NCBI GenBank assembly: GCA_905234755.1 | Contig: CAJOIT010000001.1 | Span: forward strand, 1-64,000 | Direction: 5' to 3' | From: an uncultured Bacteroidales bacterium | Lineage (GTDB): Bacteria > Bacteroidota > Bacteroidia > Bacteroidales > ML635J-15 | DNA: 64,000 nucleotides | Part shown: positions 62,377 to 64,000 of the stretch, in pieces | Numbering within the stretch: the stretch's first letter is position 1 | Layout: every line of letters starts with the position of its first letter | The notes under the pieces: generated by a model | Databases searched by the model: none | The model's input: only the letters and a program-made list of their open reading frames with translations | What the model was told of the DNA's origin: nothing | Position numbers and translations under genes: made by a program

Positions 62377-63594
62377 ATGGACAAAAACGACAGATGTTCG
62401 CTATGCGGTCGACCGCGCAAGGATGTTGGAATCCTGTTTCAGGGTGTCAATGGAAATGTTTGCGATGACTGCATTAGGCGCGGATACGAAATATTGAAAG
62501 AGGAGGAACTGTTCAAGAAAGAAAAGCCGGCAAAGGGTATTAAACTAAAGAAACCCAAAGAGATAAAGGCATTCCTCGATGACTATGTAATTGGTCAGGA
62601 CTTTGCAAAGAAGGTGCTGTCGGTGGCCGTTTACAACCACTACAAGCGCATCAGTCAGGAGAAAAACGATGTCGACATTGAAAAGTCGAACATAATAATG
62701 GTCGGCGAGACTGGTACAGGCAAAACTTTGTTGGCCAAGACCATTGCCAAGATGCTTAATGTGCCTTTCGCTATCGTTGATGCAACGGTTCTTACCGAAG
62801 CAGGTTATGTTGGCGAGGACATCGAAAGTCTTCTCACACGACTTTTGCAGGCAGCCGACTACGATGTGGCATCGGCAGAGCAGGGCATAGTATTCATCGA
62901 TGAAATTGACAAGATAGCACGCAAGGGCGACAATCCGAGCATTACCCGCGATGTGTCGGGCGAAGGCGTGCAGCAAGGTTTGCTGAAGCTCCTCGAAGGC
63001 TCGATTGTGAATGTTCCTCCGCAGGGCGGACGCAAGCATCCCGAGCAGAAGATGATTGCAGTTGATACAAAGAACATTCTGTTTATCTGCGGTGGTGCAT
63101 TCGAGGGACTTGACAAAATCATCGCTCGCCGTATGAATACTCAGGTTGTTGGTTATGGAACGCAGAAGAACATCGAGAAAATCGACAGCAAGAACATGTT
63201 GCAGTATGTTATTCCCGAGGACATCCGAAAGTTCGGTCTCATCCCCGAAATTGTAGGGCGTCTGCCAGTGCTTGCCTACCTGAATCCGCTCGACCGCGAA
63301 GCGTTGAGGCAAATCCTTACCGAACCGAAGAACTCCATTGTGAACCAGTATATTAAGTTGTTCAAGATTGATGGTATTGACATTAAGTTCGAGGAAGAAG
63401 CCTTGGATTATATTGTCGATCAGGCAATATCGTTCAAGCTTGGTGCTCGCGGATTGCGTTCGATATGCGAGTCGATAATGCTTGAAGCCATGTTCGAAAT
63501 GCCATCTGAAAACAAGAAGACATTCACTGTGACAAAGGAGTACGCTGAAAGCAAACTCGACAAGACTGCCGCTATAAAGTTTAGAAACGCGTAA
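62377..63594 (+). CDS. clpX: ATP-dependent Clp protease ATP-binding subunit ClpX
   Basis: The 405-residue AAA+ unfoldase has a zinc-binding domain (C7, C10, C29, C32), Walker [11 protein letters not shown], Walker [13 protein letters not shown], the pore loop GYVGED, sensor and arginine-finger segments ([11 protein letters not shown]) and [10 protein letters not shown] near the end. It unfolds tagged substrates and feeds them to ClpP. The usual clpP-clpX order holds, but the long repeat tract between them suggests separate or weakened cotranscription. Confidence 0.97.
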   Translation: MDKNDRCSLCGRPRKDVGILFQGVNGNVCDDCIRRGYEILKEEELFKKEKPAKGIKLKKPKEIKAFLDDYVIGQDFAKKVLSVAVYNHYKRISQEKNDVDIEKSNIIMVGETGTGKTLLAKTIAKMLNVPFAIVDATVLTEAGYVGEDIESLLTRLLQAADYDVASAEQGIVFIDEIDKIARKGDNPSITRDVSGEGVQQGLLKLLEGSIVNVPPQGGRKHPEQKMIAVDTKNILFICGGAFEGLDKIIARRMNTQVVGYGTQKNIEKIDSKNMLQYVIPEDIRKFGLIPEIVGRLPVLAYLNPLDREALRQILTEPKNSIVNQYIKLFKIDGIDIKFEEEALDYIVDQAISFKLGARGLRSICESIMLEAMFEMPSENKKTFTVTKEYAESKLDKTAAIKFRNA

Positions 63595-63599
63595 AAATG

Positions 63600-63640
63600 G
63601 CTGGCAGGCTAACAGGCCGACAGCCTTGAAGCCTTGCTTA
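63600..63640. repeat. Short word tract (GGCAGGCTAACAGGCCGACAG)
   Basis: Self-complementary GGCTAACAGGCC, AGCCTTGAAGCCTTGC words after clpX, same family as 23549 and 62118. Confidence 0.5.
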
Positions 63641-63692
63641 ATATAGAAGATGTTTATTAAAAATAATTATTTTCGCATCAACAATTAATCGT

Positions 63693-64000
63693 ATGCCAAT
63701 GCAGAACACCGCCAACATAAGTGCAGTAATACTCGTAAAGAATGCCGAGAAGACAATCACAGAATGTCTTGGAACGCTTCGTGAGTTTGGCGAAGTTGTT
63801 CTGCTTGATAATGGTAGTACCGACAGAACTGTTGAAATTGCTGGCGGTTTTCAAAATGTAAAGGTTTACAGCGAGCCGAATTTCTATGGCTTTGGCAAAA
63901 TGAAAAACATTGCGGTGAGCCATGCTACCAACGATTGGGTATTGAGCATTGATTCTGATGAGGTGCTTATGCCCGATGTTGTTGGCAAGATAAATTCAAT
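63693..64000 (+). CDS. Glycosyltransferase family 2, LPS-core type (3' partial)
   Basis: The frame from ATG 63693 (second ATG 63699) is open to the window end (102 codons). It begins NISAVILVKNAEKTITECL, then VVLLDNGSTDRTVEIA (nucleotide-sugar site), FGKMKNIAVSHATNDWVLSI and DSDE (metal-binding DxD-type). This matches GT-A family 2 enzymes of the WaaE/KdtX kind, which add sugars to lipopolysaccharide core. The C-terminal half lies outside the window. Confidence 0.85.
   Translation, partial: MPMQNTANISAVILVKNAEKTITECLGTLREFGEVVLLDNGSTDRTVEIAGGFQNVKVYSEPNFYGFGKMKNIAVSHATNDWVLSIDSDEVLMPDVVGKINS

Noticed and set aside
63678..63923. Minus-strand ORF at the window end
   Set aside because: Lies opposite the glycosyltransferase 2 frame, which has the DNGSTDRT and DSDE motifs.

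Overview
The window looks like a chromosomal piece of a Bacteroidota (Bacteroidales-like) genome. The signs are: -7 boxes of the form TAnnTTTG before most transcription units; many proteins ending in type IX secretion (T9SS) sorting domains, both the short type A form and the gliding-motility/CHU_C type B form; a lipoprotein-type TamL; an archaeal-type ProS; and type B L31. It mixes housekeeping genes with large cell-surface genes. No phage, IS element or CRISPR array was seen.

Layout. 1-6773: the 3' part of a giant CHU_C adhesin with 86-residue tandem repeats and SprB-like repeats, broken by one frameshift. 6917-14190: yebC, tRNA-Glu, an M23/LysM peptidase, L31, a nitroreductase lipoprotein, a pyrC operon, the SRP RNA (missed by ORF methods), and a lone receiver domain overlapping a class III aminotransferase. 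14251-21973 (minus): etfBA, tamL, a FadL-like porin and a Tyr/His/Ser low-complexity lipoprotein. 22056-36793: proS, rlmI, tRNA-Pro, a holA-gmhB-PLP-fold-IV operon, an ECF sigma factor paired with a membrane-anchored PKD/CHU_C protein, gltX with an ATP-grasp gene, a GT4-gmhA-thioesterase operon, and pdxJ. 36915-60056 (mostly minus): a T9SS cargo region with five secreted proteins, a CTD remnant, a small beta-barrel, comEC and a TPR lipoprotein; speA lies at its edge on the plus strand. 60241-64000: threonine aldolase, clpP, clpX, and the start of a family 2 glycosyltransferase.

Most worth following up: (1) a BspA-like leucine-rich repeat adhesin cut from its nine InlB-like repeats and sorting domain by a C7 homopolymer at 50496-50502, where C6 restores one 1898-residue protein, so this is either phase variation or a sequencing error; (2) palindromic 'CTGAGCCTGTCGAAGG' elements inserted in frame at the same place in two sorting domains; (3) an ECF sigma factor translationally coupled to a membrane protein that carries PKD-like domains and a T9SS type B domain outside the cell; (4) a cysteine-bearing Ig-like domain occurring four times in two secreted proteins; (5) an orphan CTD remnant; (6) a 161-bp imperfect palindrome and several families of degenerate intergenic word tracts; (7) strong base-composition mosaicism in the first gene.

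Starts were often chosen from the -7 box: several longer ORFs begin upstream of, or inside, the box, so the next ATG was taken. All function calls come from reading motifs by eye; no database search was run.
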